Below, in pieces: positions 1 through 5,600 of a stretch of DNA of 5,609 bases (position 1 is its first letter; every line of letters starts with the position of its first letter). A program made the translations under genes and the position numbers. Source of the stretch: Candidatus Bathyarchaeota archaeon (GTDB lineage Archaea; Thermoproteota; Bathyarchaeia; Bathyarchaeales; Bathyarchaeaceae); NCBI GenBank assembly GCA_014859755.1, contig JACUTO010000100.1:1-5609 (forward strand), written 5' to 3'. A model generated the notes under the pieces. It was not told where the DNA came from. It searched no databases and was given only the letters and a program-made list of their open reading frames with translations.

Positions 1-454
1 CCGCCTTTTCTCCTGGATAGTATTCAACGATGGATTTTCCAAGCTGCTTCTTGGATGACCTCTCAATTTTTCTGAGGCGGTTGAGAACTAACCATCGGTT
101 TGTTTTCAGGAAATCGGCAAGCTCGGTGGTTGTGGCTCCTCTATAATCGAGAAGATAGTCTATGATTTTGTGGTCGATTTCGTCGATGCAAAAGGCGTGG
201 GGATTCACTTTCCCCCGTTCATAGGTGAAGACTTCCAGCTCGGCTAGGTACTTCTTTATCTCGGAGAGTTCGGTTTCCAGCTTGCTGATTCTCTGTTCCA
301 GTTCAAAGATTTTGTCGGGGCGGGGAGTTTTTTCTAGTTTCTCGATTATGGCTTCTCGAATGAAGTTGCTTCTTTCCCCTTCGGGAATGCGGAGGGCAAG
401 CTCCTTGTAGACTTCGTCCGGTATCTTGGCGGATATAACTGCAAGTTTGTTCAT
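1..454 (-). CDS. Ribbon-helix-helix / coiled-coil / winged-helix DNA-binding protein, 3' end cut off by window edge
   Basis: Partial gene: the ATG is at 454-452 and the frame stays open for 151 codons to the window edge, so the C-terminus is missing. Residues 3-42 look like a CopG/Arc-type ribbon-helix-helix: a short strand (LAVISAKIP), then helix VYKELALRI, a turn with GERS, and helix NFIREAIIEKLEK. Residues 48-74 are a heptad-like charged coiled coil (FELEQRISKLETELSEIKKYL). Residues 90-151 resemble a winged helix: helix EIDHKIIDYLLDY, then TTTELADFLKTNRWLVLNRLRKIE, then the start of a wing. It is probably a cytoplasmic, multimeric transcription factor with two DNA-binding folds joined by an oligomerisation helix. 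The ATG is the first possible start after an in-frame stop upstream. The ribosome binding site is weak and the leader short. It lies 64 bases downstream of the radical SAM gene on the same strand, so read-through is possible, although a TATA-like box suggests its own promoter. Domain calls are by eye; target genes are unknown. Confidence 0.8.
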   Translation of the reverse strand, partial: MNKLAVISAKIPDEVYKELALRIPEGERSNFIREAIIEKLEKTPRPDKIFELEQRISKLETELSEIKKYLAELEVFTYERGKVNPHAFCIDEIDHKIIDYLLDYRGATTTELADFLKTNRWLVLNRLRKIERSSKKQLGKSIVEYYPGEKA

Positions 455-502
455 GATGATTTTCCCATATCTAGTTGATTTGAACAGCTAAAAACGTTTA
501 AC

Positions 503-512
503 CCTTTTATTT
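503..512 (-). promoter_or_regulatory. Possible TATA box for the ribbon-helix-helix regulator
   Basis: The minus strand reads AAATAAAAGG here, an A/T-rich box about 50 bases ahead of the ATG at 454, which would give a leader of roughly 25 bases. An 8-base palindrome, AAACGTTT (492-499), sits just downstream of the box and could be an operator. The match to an archaeal TATA element is only approximate. Confidence 0.3.
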
Positions 513-518
513 CTGTTG

Positions 519-1646
519 TCAGAGGGACATCTCAACTAAATCTTCCACACGAATGTAAAGAGATTCATCAATTTCCAAGCCATGTTTTACAAGCTCTAGG
601 ACCTTAGGCTTTTCCTCTGGAAACTTGTATCCGTCGTAATCTTGCTTAAACAACCAAACGTAACTTGATCCCACTTTATATGCTGGATTTATGAAATGGT
701 CAAAGCAAACTTTGCCTGTAATGTCCAAACTCTCAATCATCATTCCGATTTCTCTTAACTCTTCATGAGGTGAGAGCAGTTGAAACTCACCCTTCTTCCA
801 TTCCTCGAGTAGTGGCGTTGCCTTACGAGGCACAAAACGTCTTGATCTAACAAAGTCTGGATTTATCTCGTTTAGAACTCTTGCAGTGTTTCTCGCATGT
901 TGCTCTGACATGGCTTTTCCGCCTAAGCCTGGCATCCAGTATTCTGAAAGCTCGAAGCCCGCTTCCTTAGCCTTTCTACCTGCTAAAACATGTTCTTCGC
1001 TGGTGACGCCTTTGTTAACGTACTTCAGTAACTCGTCGTCGCCGGTTTCTAGGCCAACGTGCAGTCTCGAGAGACCAGCTTTACGCAGTTCCTTCAATTC
1101 TTCTAAAGTTTTGGTTTTCTGGGCAAGGGTTTTCGCCCTAGCATAAGACGTTATCCTTTGGAGGCCTGGAAAGGTTTGCTTCAGATATATTATCACTTCA
1201 AGTAGATCAGGAGTGCGCATGATTAGACTGTTCGCATCTTGCAAAAATGCGCTTCTTGCGCCGGAACGGAGCCAGTTGAATACATTTGTAACGCTTTGAA
1301 AATTTCTTAGTTCGTTTTGATCTAGTTCCATGAAGCCCTTGTTGTATAAAAAGTAGGGGTCAATCAGTCTAGCTGCCCAGTCCATGCCTCCAAGTTTTTT
1401 GGCTATAACTTCTATTAGTTCACTGATTGCCTTCGCTGCGTCTATGTCCCTTTTTACTTCCTCCACACTTCTCAGTTGAAAACGCTCTCGATTGTAAGGG
1501 GTACCGTAACAGAATTTGCATAGGTTCCATGGACAATTGCGAGTTGCCCTTATAAGCAAGGAGCGGCTTCCACCCTCGGATGGCGGTCTTATGGGGCCTA
1601 TTTCGAAGGAGTATTCTTTCAATTTTTCAAGCTCTGGTATGCTCAT
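519..1646 (-). CDS. Radical SAM protein (COG1032-like), function unknown
   Basis: This 375-residue protein belongs to the radical SAM superfamily. These enzymes use a [4Fe-4S] cluster to cleave S-adenosylmethionine and start radical chemistry; the substrate here is unknown. The cluster motif is Cys38-x4-Cys43-x2-Cys46 (CPWNLCKFC) with an aromatic-rich follow-on (YGTPY), one residue longer in the first gap than the classical CX3CX2C. Other core motifs are FLQDANSLIM (134-143) and HVGLETGDDEL (196-206), the latter typical of COG1032/Elp3-like barrels. The core spans about residues 28-275; the last 100 residues form a C-terminal extension. There is no N-terminal cobalamin-binding domain, no GNAT acetyltransferase domain and no extra cysteine cluster suggesting a SPASM domain. 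ATG 1646 is the first start after an in-frame stop at 1652-1650. It begins 19 bases after the deacetylase stop codon on the same strand, so the two are probably co-transcribed. No signal peptide or membrane segment is seen. Superfamily is certain, specific role not assignable. Confidence 0.93.
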   Translation of the reverse strand: MSIPELEKLKEYSFEIGPIRPPSEGGSRSLLIRATRNCPWNLCKFCYGTPYNRERFQLRSVEEVKRDIDAAKAISELIEVIAKKLGGMDWAARLIDPYFLYNKGFMELDQNELRNFQSVTNVFNWLRSGARSAFLQDANSLIMRTPDLLEVIIYLKQTFPGLQRITSYARAKTLAQKTKTLEELKELRKAGLSRLHVGLETGDDELLKYVNKGVTSEEHVLAGRKAKEAGFELSEYWMPGLGGKAMSEQHARNTARVLNEINPDFVRSRRFVPRKATPLLEEWKKGEFQLLSPHEELREIGMMIESLDITGKVCFDHFINPAYKVGSSYVWLFKQDYDGYKFPEEKPKVLELVKHGLEIDESLYIRVEDLVEMSL

Positions 1647-1658
1647 GATTCATGCTGA

Positions 1659-1665
1659 CTCTCCA
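1659..1665 (-). promoter_or_regulatory. Shine-Dalgarno-like site ahead of the radical SAM gene, oddly placed
   Basis: The minus strand reads TGGAGAG between the deacetylase stop and the radical SAM start. Its GGAG core lies 14 bases from the radical SAM ATG (1646), which is long, but 7 bases from an out-of-frame ATG at 1653. That ATG opens an 8-codon ORF ending in TGA at 1629-1627. The radical SAM start is fixed by the reading frame, not by this site. Confidence 0.5.
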
Positions 1666-2514
1666 CTATTTTCCTTCTAGTCCTTGGATGAGTTCATGTA
1701 AATCTCTGCTTATGTTTTCACCTATGTAACCGCCTTCCAACACGCCAAAGGTTGGCTTTCCTAAAGCGCCCACCTTTATACCAATTTCTCGGTAACCCTC
1801 AGAACTCAAACCCAACGAGGCTAAGTCTCCTTGATGGGCGTCGAAGCCAGCTGAAATTCCAACCACTTCAATACCCGTCATATCCACTTGACTCAATGCT
1901 TTGTCCAAAGTTTTCAGGTATAAAGAATCTCCAGCTGGGTAAGATAATGGAAAATTCAAACAATTACCCTGAGACCTGAGGCCTGTTCCCGGATAATGGG
2001 GATATCTATGTAAAGAGACGTATGTAACTTTAGGGTCTCCCAAGAAAATCTCCTGAGTCCCATTTCCGTGATGACCGTCAATGTCCAAAATCAACGTTGG
2101 TAAATCTAGGCTTTTTACAGCGATGGCGATGTTGTTGAAGTAACAGAAGCCTAACGTAGCCGCCCCCAAAGCTTTACCGTTTCTACCAGCATGATGCCCC
2201 GGAGGTCTCATGAGGGAAAAACCTTTTTCTCGTGCAGCTAACATGGCTCCGCCAGCAGAAAGCCTAGCGAATTCGTAAATGTTCTCAGGAACCGGTGTAT
2301 CTCCATCTAAATAGCTTCCCGCCCTCGCGTTCTTGATTAAATCAACATATTCTCTGCTATGAACTTTCACCAGTTCTTCCATTGAGGCTGGCTTCGGCTC
2401 CAAAAACACGTATTTTTTCTTAAGAAATTCAAAGGCTTTTCTAACTCTCTCCGGCCCTTCTATGTGACCAGGCCAACTATATTCCAAACATTTCTCTGAA
2501 AATATAATTTTCAT
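1666..2514 (-). CDS. Histone deacetylase family zinc hydrolase (class II-like / AcuC / acetylpolyamine amidohydrolase superfamily)
   Basis: This 282-residue cytoplasmic protein has the full arginase/deacetylase active site and should remove acetyl (or another acyl) groups from an amine by zinc-dependent hydrolysis. RPPGHHAG (103-110) carries the catalytic His pair H107/H108. DIDGHHGNGTQ (144-154) supplies zinc ligands D146 and H148. SAGFDAHQGD (221-230) supplies the third ligand D225. LEGGY (259-263) carries the transition-state tyrosine Y263. The HHGNG form, rather than HHGDG, resembles class II enzymes. GFCYFNN (122-128) is also a family signature. At 282 residues it is compact, with short loops, but no motif is missing. 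Substrate cannot be read from sequence: acetylated lysines on chromatin proteins, acetylpolyamines and small metabolites are all possible. The ATG has an excellent ribosome binding site (GAGGAGA, 6-base spacer). It is the first gene of a probable two-gene unit with the radical SAM gene and is divergent from the sugar kinase. Confidence 0.95.
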   Translation of the reverse strand: MKIIFSEKCLEYSWPGHIEGPERVRKAFEFLKKKYVFLEPKPASMEELVKVHSREYVDLIKNARAGSYLDGDTPVPENIYEFARLSAGGAMLAAREKGFSLMRPPGHHAGRNGKALGAATLGFCYFNNIAIAVKSLDLPTLILDIDGHHGNGTQEIFLGDPKVTYVSLHRYPHYPGTGLRSQGNCLNFPLSYPAGDSLYLKTLDKALSQVDMTGIEVVGISAGFDAHQGDLASLGLSSEGYREIGIKVGALGKPTFGVLEGGYIGENISRDLHELIQGLEGK

Positions 2515-2520
2515 TTGACA

Positions 2521-2527
2521 TCTCCTC
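2521..2527 (-). promoter_or_regulatory. Ribosome binding site of the deacetylase gene
   Basis: The minus strand reads GAGGAGA with a 6-base spacer to the ATG at 2514. It is the strongest Shine-Dalgarno match in the window and fixes this start. Confidence 0.8.
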
Positions 2528-2572
2528 TGTTGAGAAATTCAGATTTCGCTCGACAATGTATGTAAATCTTGT

Positions 2573-2580
2573 GTTTTATA
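2573..2580 (-). promoter_or_regulatory. Probable TATA box for the deacetylase / radical SAM unit
   Basis: The minus strand reads TATAAAAC, close to the archaeal TATA consensus. A start about 25 bases downstream (near 2550) would leave a leader of about 35 bases containing the ribosome binding site. Alternative A/T boxes further up (GATAAAAG near 2590-2597, GTATAAAGG at 2621-2629) cannot be excluded. Confidence 0.5.
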
Positions 2581-2619
2581 GAAGTTTGTCTTTTATCCCT
2601 CTGGAAGTGTGTCTTAAAC

Positions 2620-2629
2620 TCCTTTATAC
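2620..2629 (+). promoter_or_regulatory. Possible TATA box for the PfkB-family kinase
   Basis: The plus strand reads TCCTTTATAC, preceded by a purine-rich AAAC that could serve as a BRE-like element. Transcription would start near 2650, giving a leader of about 65 bases. A second candidate, CTTTTATGC, lies at 2635-2643. The same TTTATAC reads GTATAAA on the other strand, so it could also serve the divergent unit. Confidence 0.35.
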
Positions 2630-2702
2630 ACATGCTTTTATGCGTGACATCTTCTGAACGGTTACTGGGGCGTTTAATGCTAACTCTTCGGTTGTTGTGG
2701 CA

Positions 2703-2707
2703 GAGGT
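2703..2707 (+). promoter_or_regulatory. Ribosome binding site of the kinase gene
   Basis: GAGGT lies 8 bases ahead of the ATG at 2716, a normal spacing that supports this start codon. Confidence 0.65.
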
Positions 2708-2715
2708 AAATAGAA

Positions 2716-3678
2716 ATGAAGTTTGACCTAGTGTGCCTCGGGCATGTTCTCTATGATATTCGATGTTACGTTGACAGCTTTCCTTTGCCAGATAAACTAA
2801 GCATTATGGCGGGTAGATTGAAGCATAGCGGGGGAGGATCGGCTGCCAACGTCGCAGTAAACTCGACAAAACTGGGTTTAAAAACGGGTATGATCGGAAA
2901 GGTTGGCTTCGATGAGTACGGCTGGTTCGTCGTTCAGAACTTCCGCAACTATGGAGTCAACACAGACCACATACTCGTAGACTTCAAAAATCCGACCGGA
3001 GTCTCCCTCATCATAGTCAACGGGAAAGGCGTTCCAGAATTCATCCAAATGATCGGAGCAAGTGACCCCATCCTTCCAAAAGAAATCCAAGCAGAGTACA
3101 TACAGAGAGCTCGACATCTCCATATGAGCGGCACAAACCTAGAAGCCCTGATCCATGCCTCCAAAATAGCGAAAAATTCTGGAGTGACTGTGTCCTTTGA
3201 CTCAGGACGAAAAAAGTCCGAGTTAGGATTCAAGAAGCTAAAACCCGTTTTAAAAAATGTTGACACTTTGATTATCAACCGCCACGAAGCGAAGGTCATG
3301 CTAGGTCTCGAAGGAAACGCCAAAACTTCAGACGTAGCTAAAGTGATGAAGAAAAAAATCGGAAAGAACAAGACTTACGTGATTAAAGGCGGCAAAGAAA
3401 ACATTCTAGTGTACTCACCTAATGGTGATCTTGTGGTTCCTTCTTTCAAGGTAGCGGTTAAAGACACTATCGGTGCAGGAGACGCCTTCGATGCCGGTTT
3501 CCTCGCAGCCTTCCTCCGAGGAAAAAACTTGGAAGACGCTGTTGTGTATGGCGCTGCGTGCGGTTCCTTAAAATGCACAAAAGAGGGCGCCCAATCCGCT
3601 CCTGACAAGTCTACTCTTGAAACGTTTCTGAAAGAAAATAAAGATAAAGTTGAAATATGGAATCTGCGGGAAAGCTAA
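2716..3678 (+). CDS. PfkB/ribokinase-family carbohydrate or nucleoside kinase
   Basis: A 320-residue protein of normal family length, expected to transfer the ATP gamma-phosphate to a hydroxyl of a sugar, sugar phosphate or nucleoside in the cytoplasm. The N-terminal PfkB signature is GGGSAANVAV (39-48), which contributes to the substrate pocket. NRHE (188-191) is the NxxE motif involved in Mg/ATP binding. The C-terminal signature DTIGAGDAFDAGF (250-262) holds the anion hole GAG and catalytic base D256. The early segment (GHVLYDI, then SFPLPDK) matches the start of ribokinase-like folds. Which substrate it uses (ribose, fructose, ketodeoxygluconate, a nucleoside, fructose 6-phosphate) cannot be settled by eye. 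The gene lies 93 bases upstream of the aldolase/phosphatase on the same strand, with a T-rich tract and a TATA-like box between them. They are neighbours in theme but probably separately transcribed at least in part. Family is certain; substrate is open. Confidence 0.95.
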   Translation: MKFDLVCLGHVLYDIRCYVDSFPLPDKLSIMAGRLKHSGGGSAANVAVNSTKLGLKTGMIGKVGFDEYGWFVVQNFRNYGVNTDHILVDFKNPTGVSLIIVNGKGVPEFIQMIGASDPILPKEIQAEYIQRARHLHMSGTNLEALIHASKIAKNSGVTVSFDSGRKKSELGFKKLKPVLKNVDTLIINRHEAKVMLGLEGNAKTSDVAKVMKKKIGKNKTYVIKGGKENILVYSPNGDLVVPSFKVAVKDTIGAGDAFDAGFLAAFLRGKNLEDAVVYGAACGSLKCTKEGAQSAPDKSTLETFLKENKDKVEIWNLRES

Positions 3679-3686
3679 CGGAGGGT

Positions 3687-3705
3687 CTCTTTTCCTTTTT
3701 CGTTT
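3687..3705 (+). terminator. Probable T-rich archaeal terminator after the kinase gene
   Basis: A pyrimidine tract with runs of T4, T5 and T3 begins 8 bases after the kinase stop codon (3676-3678). There is no obvious hairpin, as expected for oligo-T termination in archaea. It may be leaky, leaving some read-through into the next gene. Confidence 0.45.
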
Positions 3706-3724
3706 ATCGAAGATGTTAGGAAAT

Positions 3725-3732
3725 CTTTTAAG
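3725..3732 (+). promoter_or_regulatory. Possible TATA box for the aldolase/phosphatase gene
   Basis: CTTTTAAG preceded by GGAAAT lies about 40 bases ahead of the preferred ATG at 3772, predicting a transcript start near 3750-3755 and a leader of about 20 bases. This would exclude or barely include the alternative ATG at 3751. Confidence 0.4.
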
Positions 3733-3760
3733 AAGAACACTAGAGAAGTTATGCATCTAA

Positions 3761-3767
3761 GAGGTGG
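3761..3767 (+). promoter_or_regulatory. Ribosome binding site that decides the aldolase/phosphatase start
   Basis: GAGGTGG lies 4-5 bases ahead of ATG 3772 and inside the longer reading that would begin at ATG 3751. This, with the family's usual N-terminus beginning shortly before TVSIIK, favours 3772. Confidence 0.7.
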
Positions 3768-3771
3768 CAGA

Positions 3772-4899
3772 ATGCCCAAAAAAACAACAGTGTCGATTAT
3801 TAAATGTGACGTTGGTTCCCTAGCTGGACACCACACCGTGCCTAAACCCCTCCTAGACATCGGAGAAAAACGTTTGAAAGAAGCCCAAAAAAGCAGACTC
3901 ATCAACAGCCATTACGTGTTTCACGCCGGAGACGACCTTGAACTCCTCATGGTCCACAACAAAGGAGAAAACAACCCCAAAATTCATGAACTGGCTTGGA
4001 ACATTTTCCAAGAAGCTGCCAAAAAAGCAGCAGACCTCAAACTATACGGTGCAGGCCAAGACCTTTTAAGAACAGCCTTCAGCGGAAACGTTCGTGGAAT
4101 GGGCCCCGGCGTAGCCGAAATGGAAATCGAAGAGCGAGGCTCAGATCCCATGGTTGTCTTCGCCGCCGACAAGACCGAACCCGGAGCCTTCAATTATCCC
4201 ATGTTCAAAATATTTGGCGACCCCACCAACACCGCGGGACTCGTAATCGACCCAGGCATGATGGAAGGCTTCAAATTTGAAGTTCTGGATGTTATGGAAA
4301 ACAAGAAAGTGGTCTTGAAGTGTCCCGAAGAAATGTACGAGTTGATTGCACTGATCGGGACGCCTGGACGTTACGTGGTTTCGCACGTGTGGCGAGCCAG
4401 AGACAATCTCATATGCGCCGCAACCAGCACAACCAGACTCTCATTGATTGCAGGTAAATACGTGGGGAAAGATGATCCTGTTTCGATTGTGAGGGCTCAA
4501 CATGGCTTACCAGCACTTGGAGAGATTATAGTACCCTTCATGCACACCTACTTCGTCGAGGGCTGGATGCGTGGCAGTCACTGGGGTCCGTTGATGCCCG
4601 TGGGCTTGAAGGACAGCAGATGCACCGTCTTTGATGGTCCTCCAAGGATCGTGGCTCTAGGTTTTCAAGTCAGTCATGGTAAGATCGCCAGCGATGACGA
4701 CGACAATCCGTTGATAAGCGATTTATTTGATGATCCAGCCTTCGATTTGGCTCGTCGTGAGGCTGTTGAGTATGCGGCGGCTCTTCGGCGGATGGGGGAG
4801 TTTGAACCTGCTCGCCTAAGCGCTGAGACTATGGAATACACCACTTTGCCTAAAGTCTTAGAAAAGTTGAAGGGCAAGTTCGTGAAGGCGGAATCCTAA
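3772..4899 (+). CDS. fbp: Fructose-1,6-bisphosphate aldolase/phosphatase (bifunctional, archaeal gluconeogenesis)
   Basis: A 375-residue cytoplasmic enzyme that condenses glyceraldehyde 3-phosphate and dihydroxyacetone phosphate to fructose 1,6-bisphosphate, then removes the C1 phosphate to give fructose 6-phosphate, committing carbon to gluconeogenesis. Motifs match the family end to end. Acidic/His metal sites are D13 and H20 (KCDVGSLAGHH), D54/D55 (HAGDDLE), Q96 (GAGQD) and D133 (FAADKTEPGA). The segment GKYVGKDDP (228-236) holds Y230 and K233; by offset from characterised enzymes K233 should be the Schiff-base lysine of the aldolase step. HTYFVEGWMRGSHWGPLMP (258-276) and the FDGPPR block are further signatures. 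Start chosen at 3772 rather than 3751: a Shine-Dalgarno sits between the two ATGs, and homologues begin just before TVSIIK. The upstream ATG would add seven residues (MHLRGGR). All recognised catalytic residues are present, so both activities are expected. Odd point: third-codon composition changes sharply between the first and second halves. It is followed by a T-rich terminator and converges on the winged-helix gene. Confidence 0.97.
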   Translation: MPKKTTVSIIKCDVGSLAGHHTVPKPLLDIGEKRLKEAQKSRLINSHYVFHAGDDLELLMVHNKGENNPKIHELAWNIFQEAAKKAADLKLYGAGQDLLRTAFSGNVRGMGPGVAEMEIEERGSDPMVVFAADKTEPGAFNYPMFKIFGDPTNTAGLVIDPGMMEGFKFEVLDVMENKKVVLKCPEEMYELIALIGTPGRYVVSHVWRARDNLICAATSTTRLSLIAGKYVGKDDPVSIVRAQHGLPALGEIIVPFMHTYFVEGWMRGSHWGPLMPVGLKDSRCTVFDGPPRIVALGFQVSHGKIASDDDDNPLISDLFDDPAFDLARREAVEYAAALRRMGEFEPARLSAETMEYTTLPKVLEKLKGKFVKAES

Positions 4900-4900
4900 C

Positions 4901-4920
4901 CTCTTCCCCCTTTTTCTTTT
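4901..4920 (+). terminator. Probable T-rich archaeal terminator after the aldolase/phosphatase gene
   Basis: A pure pyrimidine tract of 20 bases ending in T5-C-T4 starts just after the stop codon (4897-4899), without a hairpin. On the convergent strand it is A/G-rich and would not terminate the opposing gene, for which I see no clear terminator. Confidence 0.5.
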
Positions 4921-4977
4921 AAGGAACCATCTATGCGTCGCCTTGAAGATTGCGTTTCCGGGAGTCTAGGCTCTTTG

Positions 4978-5550
4978 CTAAATTTGATGCCCTTGCAGAG
5001 TGAGTTTCGCCAATTCTTCGTATCTGGACTTAACGGTTTCATAGACTTCTTTTCTAAGGTTATCTCCGGACAAGCTTGCCCTACGGATTAGACTTATCTT
5101 TTTAGATAATTCTGGATCTCCCAGGTCGCGAATCCAAAGTTCAAAGTCTCTTCGCGGCAGATGAAATTCAATGGACTTCAAGTCGATTTTTTGGATTTTA
5201 TCGGCGAAGTCCTTGAGGCTGTTTGCACAAACGCCCAAGTACTGATCGATTCCCGTGTGAAAATGAAAGGCTTTTTCCAAAGGAAGGGAGCCTAAAATGT
5301 TTAAAGCCAGTTTTTTATCCATTTTCGGCAAACCTAACGCTTGCTTACCGAGATTTGTTATGGCGTAGTAGTGCTTCTGGGGTACAGAAACATATTTTGC
5401 TTTTATAAGCCCTAACAAATATCCCATCGTCGAGGAAGCGCCTATCCCTATTTTTTGGGCTAACTCCTCGAGACCCATCGGCTTTCCAGCCGCCCATAAT
5501 ACTCCCAGAATTTTTCCCCTAATTTTACTTGCACTCACTCTAATATGCAC
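4978..5550 (-). CDS. Winged-helix transcriptional regulator with C-terminal DUF5752-like domain
   Basis: A 190-residue protein with no signal peptide or membrane segment. Residues 6-75 form a winged helix: KIRGKILGVLWAAGKPM, then LEELAQKIGIGASSTMGYLLGLIKAKYV as the recognition region, then a wing ending in YYAITNLGKQAL. Residues 90-182 (PLEKAFHFHTG, SLKDFADKIQKIDLKSIEFHL, RRDFELWIRDLGDPELSKKI) resemble the archaeal DUF5752 family, whose function I do not know. A DNA-binding plus sensor or partner-domain layout is plausible. There is no ATG: GTG 5550 is the first start candidate after an in-frame TAG at 5571-5569, and GTG 5538 (codon 5) is an alternative that keeps the whole winged helix. GGAG at 5555-5552 nearly touches GTG 5550 and is 13 bases from GTG 5538, so initiation from a short leader is likely. 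The gene converges on the aldolase/phosphatase with a 78-base gap. Winged helix fairly sure; DUF5752 assignment moderate; targets unknown. Confidence 0.85.
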   Translation of the reverse strand: MHIRVSASKIRGKILGVLWAAGKPMGLEELAQKIGIGASSTMGYLLGLIKAKYVSVPQKHYYAITNLGKQALGLPKMDKKLALNILGSLPLEKAFHFHTGIDQYLGVCANSLKDFADKIQKIDLKSIEFHLPRRDFELWIRDLGDPELSKKISLIRRASLSGDNLRKEVYETVKSRYEELAKLTLQGHQI

Positions 5551-5587
5551 GCTCCAAAGAATACGTATCTACTTAGTTCCTTCAGAT

Positions 5588-5600
5588 TATTATATATTTT
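5588..5600 (-). promoter_or_regulatory. TATA box of the winged-helix regulator gene
   Basis: The minus strand reads AAAATATATAATA, the best archaeal TATA match in the window, about 38-50 bases ahead of GTG 5550. The transcript would start near 5565-5570, giving a leader of under 20 bases. An 8-base palindrome, ATACGTAT (5561-5568), falls at the predicted start site and could be an operator for autoregulation; this last point is conjecture. Confidence 0.6.

Noticed and set aside
225..410. Plus-strand open frame of 61 codons
   Set aside because: It is the antisense shadow of the minus-strand ribbon-helix-helix regulator, whose translation shows clear domain structure; the plus-strand product is Ser/Leu-rich and unrecognisable.
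487..500. Terminator for the radical SAM gene at the T5 run on the minus strand
   Set aside because: Only five T residues and no longer pyrimidine tract; it overlaps the candidate promoter of the next gene, so I did not call it.
519..2514. Elp3-type acetyltransferase/deacetylase pair acting on the same mark
   Set aside because: The radical SAM protein has no C-terminal GNAT domain, so it should not be called an Elp3 homologue.
2949..3371. Minus-strand open frame of 140 codons inside the kinase gene
   Set aside because: It lies wholly antisense to the catalytic PfkB sequence and arises from the A/C-rich codon use there; no ribosome binding site or domain was seen.
3751..3771. Upstream in-frame ATG (3751) as the start of the aldolase/phosphatase
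   Set aside because: The strong GAGGTGG site lies between this ATG and ATG 3772, the likely transcript start falls at about this point, and the extra seven residues are not typical of the family N-terminus.
3996..4280. Plus-strand open frame of 94 codons inside the aldolase/phosphatase gene
   Set aside because: The Arg/Ser-rich product is an out-of-frame reading of a strongly conserved enzyme, again explained by skewed third positions.
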